Below, one piece after another: positions 1 to 9,765 of a stretch of 64,000 nt of DNA. The DNA comes from Bromus sterilis (taxonomy: Eukaryota > Streptophyta > Magnoliopsida > Poales > Poaceae), in NCBI GenBank assembly GCA_950022295.1, contig OX465595.1, positions 427,608,270 to 427,672,269 on the forward strand, in the 5' to 3' direction. A program made the position numbers and the translations under genes. Under the pieces are notes generated by a model, which saw only the letters and a program-made list of their open reading frames with translations, was not told the DNA's origin and ran no database searches. Position 1 is the first letter of the stretch; each line of letters begins with the position of its first letter.

Positions 1-259
1 GCATGCAACTTGATGTACCGATCCTTGCTCCTGCAAGCATCAATCTGCTCATGTGAGAAATTAAGATGAGAGGAGACCCAACTTTTCTTTATATTGGGAG
101 TTTCATTGGGAGATCCAACGATCGATGCATGTGACGAGATATGAGTTGATGATCGATGAGTGACATTAACAGATTTCTCATGTAGCTTGAAAAGAAAGAA
201 AGAAAGAAAGGGGACCTTGCTATGCTGGAATATAATTACAAACGAAATTAAGGATGGTA

Positions 260-516
260 CTCATTCCGTTTCTTTTTACTTTGCATATAAGATTTGGTTA
301 AAGTCAAATTTGATAAAGTTTGACCAAATTTATATTCAAAAGTATCAACATCTACAACATCAAAGTTATATCATTTGAAAACTAATATCATGATGCTTCT
401 AATGATATTGGTTTCATATTGTGGATGTTGATAGATTTTTATATAAAAATGGTCAAACTTTATCAAACTTGACTTTGACCAAATCTTATATGCGAAGTAA
501 AAAGAAACAAAGAGAG
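260..516. mobile_element. Stowaway-type MITE, complete
   Basis: A 257-bp element is flanked by TA on both sides (258-259 and 517-518), the target duplication of Tc1/mariner-type Stowaway MITEs. The left end CTCATTCCGTTTCTTTTTAC pairs with the right end, which reads GTAAAAAGAAACAAAGAGAG; the pairing continues inward through TTGGTTAAAGTCAAA / TTTGACTTTGACCAA-type sequence. It has no coding capacity. Short ORFs across it are products of the inverted repeat. Confidence 0.85.
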
Positions 517-633
517 TACGGTCAAAAGCCACTACTCCATCACCTGTCACACACGTGCGTACGTCCCCTTTCACTTGTGCTAGCTTCTGGGCTGCATGCG
601 TGCATACGTTGCTCTACTTTTCAATCCACCTAT

Positions 634-1494
634 TGACACACCAACACGTCACGTGTATCTTCGACGCCGGGGGTGATGCACCGTAGCTTATGTCGAAGAA
701 GATCCAATCGGAAGCACGATACGCAAGCAATCTGGCGGGTGCTTTTGTAGACCCGAAACCCCACACGCCCGGGAGGGACCCCGTCTGGACGCACGGCGGC
801 TATGAGCTGCCCTAGGTCGACCTGATCGCCCCTAGGACCTTGTTGATCGTTGCCCTGCAAGAACAGGAACGAACGAAGAACAAGAAGAAAGATACAAGGA
901 AGAGTGATAAAATTAGGGTTTGGAAGTGCAGATATGTTTATTTGATTGTGTATTGTTTCAATCGGACGTCACTTCATCTATTTATGAGGGGGTTGGACTT
1001 CCCGTACAAGAAAAGAGCTCAGATTTCCGTCCAAATCGTCAAAATCCGGCTAAACTCGAATTTCCCGTGGTCACAGGTCAGACCGTCCGACTTACAGTCC
1101 GGACCGTCCGACGTGGCCGAAGAATACTTCTGTAACAGGAGGTCTTTTTCCGGACGTCCGACTTCCATCTTGGACGGTCCGATCTGGTTTTTCAGCGTTG
1201 CATTGTTTTGGCCTTCATTTTTTCATACGAACTCGGATTTGGACGTTTCAAATATCAAAATTGACCGGCTCGACGAGCCGAGCCGCCCCATGTAGAACAT
1301 TTTTCCATTTGATGATGTCTTGAAGAACTTATTGGCAGAATAGTACTTCGAATGACGATGGAATCGGATGACAATGAATCGAAGTACAAATATGTTCATA
1401 TCGATAATACCCAACTTTTTTATGTAAATCACTTCTTCATTTGAGGTCATCTTATAAAGGTTTATTGTCGTGCCAAAAACCAGTGTCAACACCA
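634..1494 (-). mobile_element. possible solo LTR (boundaries tentative)
   Basis: On the minus strand the right end reads TGGTGTTGACACTGG, a common LTR start in grasses. On the plus strand the left end is TGACACACCAACACG, so the segment runs TG...CA. The flanks CCTAT (629-633) and CCTAG (1495-1499) agree at four of five bases. No internal retrotransposon sequence is attached. The repeated 10.2 kb unit starts inside this segment at 978. The imperfect duplication and absence of a second LTR keep this tentative. Confidence 0.35.
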
Positions 1495-1535
1495 CCTAGC
1501 CGTGGGTGATTCTTCCTTGAACAAACAAAACGGCA

Positions 1536-1624
1536 CTCCCTCCTTCCCAGATATAAGGCGTGTTTGATTTTATATGGTCTTTGATGCACAATTTTAACAG
1601 TAAATACATATAAAAATGTATGAA

Positions 1625-1662
<38 letters not shown>

Positions 1663-1814
1663 CTAGTATCATCATATTTGTCTTACAAAATAGTTCTATT
1701 TCATGTATATTTATATTAACTTAGTGGACATACAATAAGTGATAATCATAATCAAAATTGTACGATGAAGACCAGAAAACTTAAAGTGCGCCTTATATTT
1801 TTGGAAGGAGGGAG
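1536..1814. mobile_element. Stowaway-type MITE with AT microsatellite inside
   Basis: Terminal inverted repeats CTCCCTCCTTCCCAGATATA and, at the right, TATATTTTTGGAAGGAGGGAG-like sequence mark a Stowaway element. TA follows the right end (1815-1816); on the left the target base pair has become CA. A long (AT)n run occupies about 1625-1661. Confidence 0.85.
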
Positions 1815-1816
1815 TA

Positions 1817-2798
1817 CATGTCTTTGAGAAAATGTTCCTGACTTATTTTTAACAAAATGTACAGTAATAAATATTCACCTAAATTTAAGAAAATGTTCCA
1901 TACAATTTATAAAAAGTACATGCATTTGGAAGAATGGTTACATGATTTAAGGATATGTTCATGCTATATTTTAAGTATATTAATATAATGTTTTTTAGTG
2001 TCCACATAACAATTAAAATATTTATTACCATACGAGAAATGTTCATCATATATTTTCAAATACTTAACACTTACTAAAAAAATGTTCAAACACAATTTTT
2101 AAAATGCGAACATTTTTCTAATGTCATTAGTATTTTTTGAAAGCTAGCAACATTTTAAAAAATAGCTTGTCAATGCACGAACTATTTTTGTATGTGATGA
2201 TTTTTTTACAATTTAAATAAATTATTTTATGTACATATATTTTAAAGATATATAAAAATAGGAAAAAATACTAAGTCATACCGTTGATGAATTTTAGCCG
2301 TTCTAGCACATACCTGGACAGTCAACTGGTCAAACAATATGGCATTTGGAAAAATACGTACTCAAAGCGTATGGAGGTCAGTGTTGATATTCACTGATAC
2401 AACTTTAATGACCATATTTCGGGTATTTCTAAGTACATAGACCAAAGTGAATTTCGGTCTCAACTTCAGTGACCGCGGATGAACTTATTTCGTGTGGCGA
2501 TGACACGTGAAGATGCAATGTATATATGTTTTCAGTTAAAGAAAACATATATATGTTTTCTCCTCAACAACGAGACGATCTAGTGGAATGGGCTACCGTG
2601 CCAAGCATCGGGAGAAGGGAAGTACATCAAGGAGGTGTCGAAGAAACGTGCGACATGCCTCGAAGGAAGCATGGTTGGGAAAAAGTCTAAAATGAACGTT
2701 GCACTTGTAGACGAAAGCTAAATCAAACCCTAAACTTACAATCCCAAAAATCAACACACCGAACTTTCTAATCCCAATCCATTTTAAAAATTAAGCGC
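1817..2798. other. AT-rich sequence without recognisable gene
   Basis: No sustained ORF. Many short GTTCA/TGAAC-like words are typical of decayed TE sequence. A 13-bp perfect inverted repeat (TATATATGTTTTC at 2521-2533, GAAAACATATATA at 2541-2553, 7-nt loop) is immediately followed by another copy of the left arm. The same sequence is in copy 2. Confidence 0.6.
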
Positions 2799-4258
2799 AT
2801 TTTCAAACAATGATTTCCGACGTGGCACATCAAATATGGATATTGTTGGCCGGAACAGCCCATTATGCGCGAATTGTTTTTTCTAGATAAAGCACAACAT
2901 AAAAATACCCAAAAAAACTCAAACGATATTTTTTAAAATCCCAAACATTTTGTGAACTGTGATTTAAGAAATAATATATATTTTTACAATACAACAAATT
3001 TTGCAATAGCTGATTTTTTCTAAACATAAAAGATTGTTATAAAATGTTAGGTTTTTAATTTTACTTATAAATATATTTCAACATATACTAAGAAACTGTT
3101 AAATCTAATATAGATTATGTTCAACGTATATTATACAAAAAATCACCGTATATTAAAACAATGTTCAGTGTAAAATGTGTTCAGAAAATTCAAAGATTGT
3201 TAACATTTTGAAAGTACAAATGTGAATCAGCTATTGTCATTGTATATTATTGAAAACAATGTTCAGTGTAAAATGTGAAAGATTATTGCCTCAAAAAAAA
3301 GTTGGTCGCTACAGTACTTCTAAAGAAACAAATCGTCCGCTAGTCAGTGAATCCTCAACATTTCTGTAATGAGAATAAACATTTTATAAATCTACACAAA
3401 GCCCCTTGTCATTTATACAAGGGACTTCAAAAAAATTGAACATACAAGGGCATTCATATATGTAATTATTTTGAAACGTTTATTAAATAAAATGTGAACA
3501 ATTTGGAAATGGCGAATATATTTTGTGAAATGAAAATATTTTATGAAATTCTAGTTTTATAAAAATTAAGCAATTTGAAATTTGTGACCCAAAAAAAAGG
3601 AACATCTTACAATTTTTTTAACTTTTGAACAATTTATGAAATGCGCAAACTTTTAAAAAATGCTGAATTTTTTTAAATAATTCTATCTTTAATAATTTCT
3701 GAGCATATTTTAAGAAACAATCATTTTTCTAAATTTTTGAACAATATTTATTTTATTTACGTTTCCCATTGCAAAAAAGTTGTTTCACATGTTACAAAAA
3801 TAGAAGAAAAAAGAAAGAAAAAAACAACATACATGAGCTACTGTGTTAATGGGCTGACCATATTCATCCTAATATCCAGCGAACTAGTGAACGATCCTAG
3901 TTATGGTTCAGAATAGACTCAATCAGAGTTATCTTAGATTTTTTGGACTCGCTAACTTGTGAATAAGAACGATGAAAGTTTTGTTGATTTCCTCAGGTGA
4001 ATCATCCACTTAGAACACACAACACCATACCTGTCAACATTGTCACCACATAAGTCCTAGTGTCGCTACAAAAATGTGTTGAAAAGCCATCTAACCTCGG
4101 CGCGGGAAAACATCTGAAAGAGCCTCGTCTTCATCTTGTCCTTTGTATACGGTGTATTGAGGTGACTGTTGACATGGTGGGATTGGTGGGCAAAAAATAT
4201 CCAACACCCCTTTCGTCGCACGCGGTTCTCCTCATAGCTACGACACTGCGACCTCATA
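2799..4258 (-). repeat. composite AT-rich + LINE reverse-transcriptase module (X1)
   Basis: This is one of four related modules (others at 13107-14321, 32426-33887, 40812-42270). The first two thirds is AT-rich non-coding sequence. The last third, read on the minus strand from about 4258 to 3890, is decayed LINE reverse transcriptase: it contains SYEENRVRRKGCWIFFAHQ and PYTKDKMKTRLFQMF, matching the stretch that precedes the KAPGPDGF motif in plant LINE ORF2 proteins. Here the KAP motif is damaged; siblings keep APGLDGF. Inferred to be an old chimeric repeat, not a gene. Confidence 0.75.
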
Positions 4259-4541
4259 GTTGCAGCTCTGATGGATCATGGTTGCATCTTCTGTGGCCAG
4301 AGATTGCAAACATCGCTCAATTTGCTGGCCGGTCGCCGGCCTTTCTTCCGGCCATGGGCCGTTCCAGCAACGTGGCATGGGTGCAGTGGCCCCACCTGTC
4401 GGACACTACCCCATTCCACGACAGAGCACACCCGTCACAAACTTTTCTTCTTTCTTCTTTTTTTCAAAAATAATAAATAAAAGAAAGAAGGAAACTTTCC
4501 GCACCCACCGGAGTCGGACTGAAAGCTAAAACCCTCGATCG

Positions 4542-4734
4542 ATGCCGACGCTGCCGGACGATCTACTCGACGAGGTCTTCCTCCACCTCTCGTCGGACAA
4601 GCCCGCGTGCCTCATGCGCGCCTCGCTCGCCGGCACGCTTCCATGGCCGCTACCGTGACTTCCACGACTTCCACGGCGCTCCCCGCATGCTCGGCTTCCT
4701 TCCTTACGACGCTCCGTTTCTAAATGGCATTGAC
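4542..4734 (+). pseudogene. F-box protein 5' fragment (broken)
   Basis: From ATG 4542 the frame reads MPTLPDDLLDEVFLHLSSDK then CLMRASLA, the start of a grass F-box protein (the LPDDLLxEVFLHL pattern of the F-box). F-box proteins link substrates to SCF ubiquitin ligases through Skp1. The frame hits a stop after about 38 codons. One base shifted, the family sequence resumes as RFHGRYRDFHDFHGAPRMLG, so a frameshift and a short internal deletion are present. The remaining hundreds of residues of a normal F-box protein are missing. A GC-rich leader lies upstream. The shifted frame runs without a stop into LINE coding sequence at about 4725. Confidence 0.7.
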
Positions 4735-5150
4735 AAAAAAACAAAAGCCCGTATTCGAGTGGGTGTTGCGGCGTTCCTTTGGACAATTTGGAATTGTCGT
4801 AATTATGTGGTTTTTAACAAACAAAACAATGTTCATGTTTTGCAGGTTGTGAACAAGGCGATGTACTCTATTCAGATGTGGTCCTTCGCCGATCAGCGAG
4901 GACTTATGGATACAGGCTGTGCTCGTATGATGGCGGTCGTACGGGATATTTACAGCCGGGCTGGATGGCTTAATGCTAGACGATTAGATGTTAGCTTGCC
5001 CTTTTTGAGTGGCTGATCTTTGTAGCCACCTTAAGTGATCCGTAAATTGTTTTCAAATGGATATTCAACTTTGTTTTAATAAAATAAGGCTGTGTGCATC
5101 GTCCTGACGCAGAGACCGGGGCCACGGTTTCCATTTCTAAATAAAATAAA
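4687..5150 (+). mobile_element. LINE ORF2 C-terminus and 3' end, fused to F-box fragment
   Basis: The ORF 4687-5016 contains GVAAFLWTIWNCRN and VVFNKQNN, the C-terminal zinc-binding/RNase-H-proximal region found in plant LINE ORF2 proteins (WxIWxxRNxxVFN pattern), and ends ARRLDVSLPFLSG. After the stop comes the usual Triticeae LINE tail: TTTTAATAAAATAAGG, GCTGTGTGCATCGTCCTGA and CAGAGACCGGGGCCACGG, then an A-rich end at about 5130-5150. The first 13 or so codons of the ORF are F-box-derived, so the ORF is a chimera. LINE 3' fragments without the 5' part are expected from aborted target-primed reverse transcription; how the F-box piece became attached is not known. Confidence 0.8.
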
Positions 5151-5280
5151 AAATAAGCCCTTTTAGAGATTTCAATCAATACGGATCTGTATACAGTTTA
5201 TAATAATATGTTTATATACACCCGTATGTAATTTGTATAAAAATCTCTATAAAGGCTTATATATTAAAAAACGGAGGGAG
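5150..5280. mobile_element. Stowaway MITE lacking its left terminus
   Basis: The right end ACGGAGGGAG is followed by TA (5281-5282). Inside, TTAGAGATTTCAATCAATAC pairs with GTATAAAAATCTCTATAAAG-like sequence. The outermost left 10-15 bp are missing where the LINE A-rich tail abuts. Confidence 0.75.
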
Positions 5281-5282
5281 TA

Positions 5283-5614
5283 GACTTTATGAAATTACAT
5301 CGTTCTGTTAGAATATTTTCTTGCCTAATACTAAGAATTTGTTTTACCTATTCATGTTCTCAACACCCAAGACCCTAATGGCTGCTTGCTCATCAACTTA
5401 CTTATGTAATTGTTAATTTGGGAATGAATCGAAAAGTGTCATTGTGAAAATTAGTCACATGAAGGCGTTTATGAAGACGCCCAAAGTCACAACAACTGGA
5501 ATAGAAACATTCATGGCATACCGTATTATGAGGTCGAACATGCATCCTTGCCATGGCGCGCAAGTTTCGATCACCAATATTGCTGAATGGCATATATATA
5601 TACATATATATATA
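5283..5614. other. no gene recognised
   Basis: Unique-looking AT-rich sequence with no gene signature; it ends in an AT microsatellite (5591-5614) that serves as the left flank of the next element. Confidence 0.5.
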
Positions 5615-6414
5615 GGAAGTGACTAGGGCACATGCGCATGTGACTTAACTAAGTCACATGCGCTGATGTCACTCTTTTTTTATTTTTTTTATTTGCATGT
5701 TATTTGTTTGCAACCTGATAGAATTTTTTCATGGGCTTTTCTGAGATAGAAAAAATTATGGGCCTTATCAGCTGTGCTTTAATTTTTTAATCTACTATTG
5801 TAGCGTTAAATTTTGTTTCTGTTATTTTTTTAGTTTTTTCACTATTGTAGCCAAGTTTTTTTCTATTTTCCTTTTTTCTTGTTCGGTTTTTATTTTCCTT
5901 TGTTTGTTTTTCTTTGTTGTTTTTCTTTGGTTTTTTTTATTATTTAATTCACGCATAATTATATTGCTTATTTGTTTGTTTGTTTTTATTTTTCTTTCTT
6001 TTTTTGGTTGTTCTGTTTTCTTGTTTCTCCAATGTATTGTACGTACGCACTGATCTACCTCTGATAGGTACCATAGTTGCTCCATTGGCACTGTGGATAG
6101 CATCCGAACACGTACATGTGTTTGCATGAAGACAATGACAAGGCTCAAAGTCTAGCTATGATGTGATGTGAGGATGCATTCGCTACACGTCAATTGCTAT
6201 TGAGCATTGAAAATCAAAAATCAAAAGGTAGTATTCTACTACGATAGGGGTAAATTCTACTACTACAGTTTTATTGTCAAAACATTTTTTTCCAAAATGT
6301 TATCACCCTCGTTTAAAAGGTGCACAAATATGTTAAAACAAAGCTAAAGTAATTATATTTGGAATATATGTATTTAAGAAGTTTTTGATGCATAATTTTT
6401 TTTTCAAGTCGTCC

Positions 6415-7509
6415 CGCGGTTGCGACTTAATGGTTGATATGCAACTGGGGGTGGACATGAAAAAGTCAACCCACAATTTCGAGTCGGTGATCGACTTGCA
6501 ACTAGTGTGGGAAAAGGAACAAGTCAACCCCCTTTTGCGAATTGGTGGTCGACTTTGAACTGGAGCGGAGAAATGAAAAGTCGTCCCTAATTGCGAGTCG
6601 GTGGTCAACTTGCAACTGTGGTGAAAAATGAAAAAGTCGACCCACACTTGCTAATGGCTTGTCGATTTACAACTGGTATGGAAAATGGAAAAAAAAATCA
6701 AATCACAGTTGCGAGTCGTTGATCAACTTGCAACTGAAGAGAAAAATGAAAAGTCAACCCACATTTGTGAGTGAGTGGTCGAATTGCAACTGGTGTGAAA
6801 AATATATAAAAAGTCAACCCACAGTTGTGAGTCGGTGATCGACTTGCAATTCGTGTGGAAAACTAAAAAATTCAAATCACCTGTTGCGAGTTGGTTGTCG
6901 ACTTGCAACTGACTTAGAAAGTGAAAAGTTAACCCCACAGTTACGAAACTGTGGTCTACTTGCAACCGAGATAGAAAATGAAAAAATCAACCCCATAGTT
7001 CGAGTTCGTGGTTGACTTGCAACTAAGGTGAAAAATTAAAATTCAACCCCTTAGTAGCCAGTTGGTGGTCGACATGCAACTAGAATGAAAAATGAAAAGG
7101 TCACCCCACAGTTGTGAGTCAGTGCTGGACTTGCAACTCGGGGGGAAATAAAAAGGTCGACTCCTAGTTGTGAGTCGATGGTTAACTTGCAACTGGGTGT
7201 GGAAAATAAAAAAATGAACCCCCTCCCCATCCTAGTTGCGAGTCGATGGTCGACTTGCAACGAAAGTGGAAATAAAAAATGAACCCTCAATTGCGAGTTG
7301 ATCATCGACTTGCAACTAGAGCGAAAAGTGAAAAATCATCCCTCAGTTGCGAGTCGATGGTCGACTTGGAAGTGTAGCGGAAAAATAAAAAGGCGACCCT
7401 CAGTTGTGAGTAGTTGGTCGACTTGCAACTGGGGCAAAAATAAAAACTGAAAACCAAGTTGTAAGTCGATGGTCGACTTGCAACCAGAGCGAAAAATGAA
7501 AGCAGACCC
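6415..7509. repeat. minisatellite subarray I, about 19 units of about 57 bp
   Basis: Units follow the pattern GTTGCGAGTCG - 5 nt - CGACTTGCAAC, then a purine-rich spacer such as GGAAAATGAAAAAGTCAACCC. The two 11-bp arms are reverse complements apart from one base, so each unit can form a hairpin. Unit boundaries vary by a few bases. ORFs across it on the minus strand are shadows of the repeat. Confidence 0.9.
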
Positions 7510-8264
7510 AGTTACGACTCGTCGATGGACTTGCAACTGAGAAAAATAAGTCAGGCCTAGTTGTGACTCGTTGGTGGATTTGAACTGAGAAAAATAATCC
7601 GGAACCATTTGCGACTCGTTGGTGGACTTGCAACTGAGAAAAAAAGCCGGACCCAGTTGCGACTCGTTGGTGGACTTGCAACTGAGAAAAATAAGTTGGA
7701 ACCAGTTGCGACTCGTTGGTGGACTTGCAACTGAGAAAAAAATCGGACCCAGTTGCGACTCGTTGGTGGACTTGCAACTAAGAAAAAAATTGAACTCAGT
7801 TGCAACTCGTTGGGGGACTTGCAAATGAGAAAAAAAGTCGGACCCAGTTGCGACTCGTTGATTGACTTGCAACTAAGAAAAAAAATTGGACCTAGTTGCG
7901 ACTCGTTGGTGGACTTGCAACTGAAAATAATAAGTCAGACCCAGTTGCGACTCGTTGATGGACTTGAAACTGAGAAAAAAATCGGACACAGTTGCGACTC
8001 GTTGGTGGACTTGCAACTAAGAAAAAAACGAACCCAGTTACAACTCGTTGGGGAACTTGCAAATAAGAAAAAAAGTCGGACCTAGTTGCGACTCGTTGGT
8101 GGGCTTGCAACTAAGAAAAAAAATCGAACCTAGTTGAGACACGTTGGTGGACTTGCAACCAAGAATAATATGTCGGACTTAGTTGCGACTCGTTGGTGGA
8201 CTTGAAACTAAAAAAAATCGGACCCAGTTGCGACTCGTTGGCGGATTTGCAACTGAGAAAATCG
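7510..8264. repeat. minisatellite subarray II, about 16 units of about 48 bp
   Basis: The unit is GTTGCGACTCGTTGGTGGAC, TTGCAACTGAG, an A-run and a short TCGGACCC-like tail. Compared with subarray I, AGTCG has become ACTCG and the spacer is shorter, which weakens the palindrome to the outer GTTGC/GCAAC. Unit length is about 46-49 bp. The apparent protein repeats (QVHQRVATG) on the minus strand come from this periodicity. Confidence 0.92.
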
Positions 8265-8980
8265 ATTTTAATAATATGATAAATTAAAAAAAGTATTATA
8301 ACTTTAATCAAACATATAAAATAAAAAGGTGAGAAGAAAAAAAAGTAAAAATGAAAATAACGCAAGTCAACTCGCGACAACAATTATGTATCGACACCAT
8401 GTATCAAATACAATATTTTTTCCAACTTTTATAAAAACTTCTCCAAAAGTCATATACATGAATTTTGGAAAAAAGAAAAAGAAAACAAATGGGTCTATTG
8501 TTGTGTTATCCCCTCAACTAGTAAAAACACACAAAAATTATCTCTCCTAAAAATATGTATAAAAAATGGATACGAATAAGGGGTAGATCGTTCCTAATAA
8601 AAAAACACACACAATACTAGCTCCTAAATATCAAAAATATCAAAAGGAAAACAAAAAATACATGGCCCCTAAATATAAAAAATCTACTAGGGAGGTGAAC
8701 CAGGCCTTGTCAAATCTCCCCGTCACCATGTTGCCTAGGCGGAAAAAGAATCAAAAAAAGGAAACCCGTTACCACGTTGCCCAGGCGGAAAAAGAATAAA
8801 AAAAGGAAAGAACATCTCGACCTGTGAAAGAAGTGGGCTCTGGAGCAAGGAAGACGGGGTACAGATCGCTTCACGCGAAAAAAATACACTGCAGAATTCA
8901 ATGGTCCAAGACATGCATGTGACTTTGTTAAAGCACATGTACATATGCAATAGCAAAACCGATATATATATATATATATA

Positions 8981-9313
8981 GGGTGAGACTATTCGTCATC
9001 CTGGGTGAGGAATAACTTTGTCTTATTTCATAAATTTTGTCTTATTTCATACATAAAAAAAGAATGTAAAAAAATATAATCGCCGTAAAATATATTTTAT
9101 ATTACGTAAAATTACAAAGGTAAAAATGATGGTGTAAAATATACATAAAATGTAATTTTTTTGATCTTATGATCAATATTTTTGTTTTTTTATATCAAAA
9201 TTTATAAAGTGAATCCATATTAATGTAACTATTTGTATTACAAATGTAAAAAATTATGAAAGGTTCGTAAAATTACCTCGGGTGAAGAATAAATTATTCT
9301 GTAACCTGGGTGA
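8981..9313. mobile_element. MITE-like AT-rich insertion between AT microsatellites
   Basis: A 333-bp AT-rich block begins GGGTGAGACTATTCG and ends AACCTGGGTGA, with (AT)n directly on both sides (8962-8980 and 9314-9329). GGGTGAGGAATAA near the left end and GGGTGAAGAATAA near the right end are near-identical subterminal words. Copy 2 has it at 38585-38914. Clear terminal inverted repeats were not found. Confidence 0.4.
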
Positions 9314-9396
9314 TATATATATATATATACCAGATGCAGTATGATGTATTCCTGAAGGATATAACAAGAGAGCAGCCAAGAGAATGAATGGAATTA

Positions 9397-9765
9397 TCAA
9401 GTAGTAGAGTAGTTTGCTTGTGAATTAACCACATAATTAATTACCGGGAGGAGCACCAGAGCAACGAACATGCATGGCCAACCAGACCAAGTGCCAGCCG
9501 ATCGCCGCCGGTGCAGCGCAGCGCAGCCAGTCCTTCCTGTACATACAGGAACAGGATCCCGTCGGTCCTCGAAGGTGGAGACGGCCAGCGCGCGGCGGAG
9601 AGGCAGACGGGGAGGCGCCTCTTCCATTCCACCCGGCGGCCGACTCCGAGGACGAGAGGAGGAGGAGGAGGCGTGCGTAGAGGTCCGTCCGGCAGGCGTT
9701 GCATTGCCGATGACGAGAAAGGCGATGAGAATCCATCCTGAGCTGCTTCGTCTCCACGCCACCAA
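9397..9765 (-). CDS. candidate small secreted protein ORF, unrecognised
   Basis: The 122-codon ORF starts MVAWRRSSSGW followed by hydrophobic ILIAFLVIGNA, resembling a signal peptide with possible cleavage near TPA/G. The mature part is rich in Arg, Pro and Ser and contains STFEDRRDPVPVCTG; the C-terminus has a second hydrophobic stretch (MFVALVLLPVI). GC content is much higher than in the flanks. The copy-2 version (38990-39358) is also uninterrupted, with only L-to-P and T-to-A replacements noticed. The other two minus frames are also open here, which weakens the case, and no known family was recognised. It may be a real short gene or a GC-rich TE segment. Confidence 0.25.
   Translation of the reverse strand: MVAWRRSSSGWILIAFLVIGNATPAGRTSTHASSSSSRPRSRPPGGMEEAPPRLPLRRALAVSTFEDRRDPVPVCTGRTGCAALHRRRSAGTWSGWPCMFVALVLLPVINYVVNSQANYSTT

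Larger units (their letters stand above)
5615..8961. mobile_element. TIR transposon-like element carrying a palindromic minisatellite
   Basis: The left end (5615-5663, contains CATGTGACTTAACTAAGTC) and the reverse complement of the right end (8913-8961, contains CATGTGCTTTAACAAAGTC) align without gaps over about 49 bp with roughly two thirds identity. Both ends sit directly in AT microsatellites (left to 5614, right from 8962). The interior has T-rich sequence (5670-6020), the array at 6415-8264 and an AT-rich right arm; there is no transposase. Likely a non-autonomous DNA transposon of unassigned superfamily; with (AT)n flanks the target duplication cannot be measured. The same element is in copy 2 at 35239-38567. 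Confidence 0.55.

Noticed and set aside
840..1295. 151-codon plus ORF
   Set aside because: It crosses from unrelated sequence into the LTR-like region and the repeat unit border, with no domain; copy 2 breaks it.
4060..4529. Plus-strand ORFs over the LINE segment and its GC-rich neighbour
   Set aside because: They are antisense to recognisable reverse-transcriptase sequence, or end at a frame-neutral junction.
5822..6148. Lys/Asn-rich 108-codon minus ORF, also in copy 2
   Set aside because: Low-complexity product of a T-rich tract (TTTTTCTTTGTTG) with no domain.
7336..8110. Long minus-strand ORFs with a repeated peptide (QVHQRVATGSDFFS-like)
   Set aside because: They are translations of the 48-bp minisatellite, open in several frames, with no start context and no conservation of frame between copies.
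6415..8264. Regularly spaced palindromic repeats resembling a CRISPR array
   Set aside because: Spacers are themselves repeated and purine-rich, unit length drifts, there are no cas genes, and the context is a plant genome.
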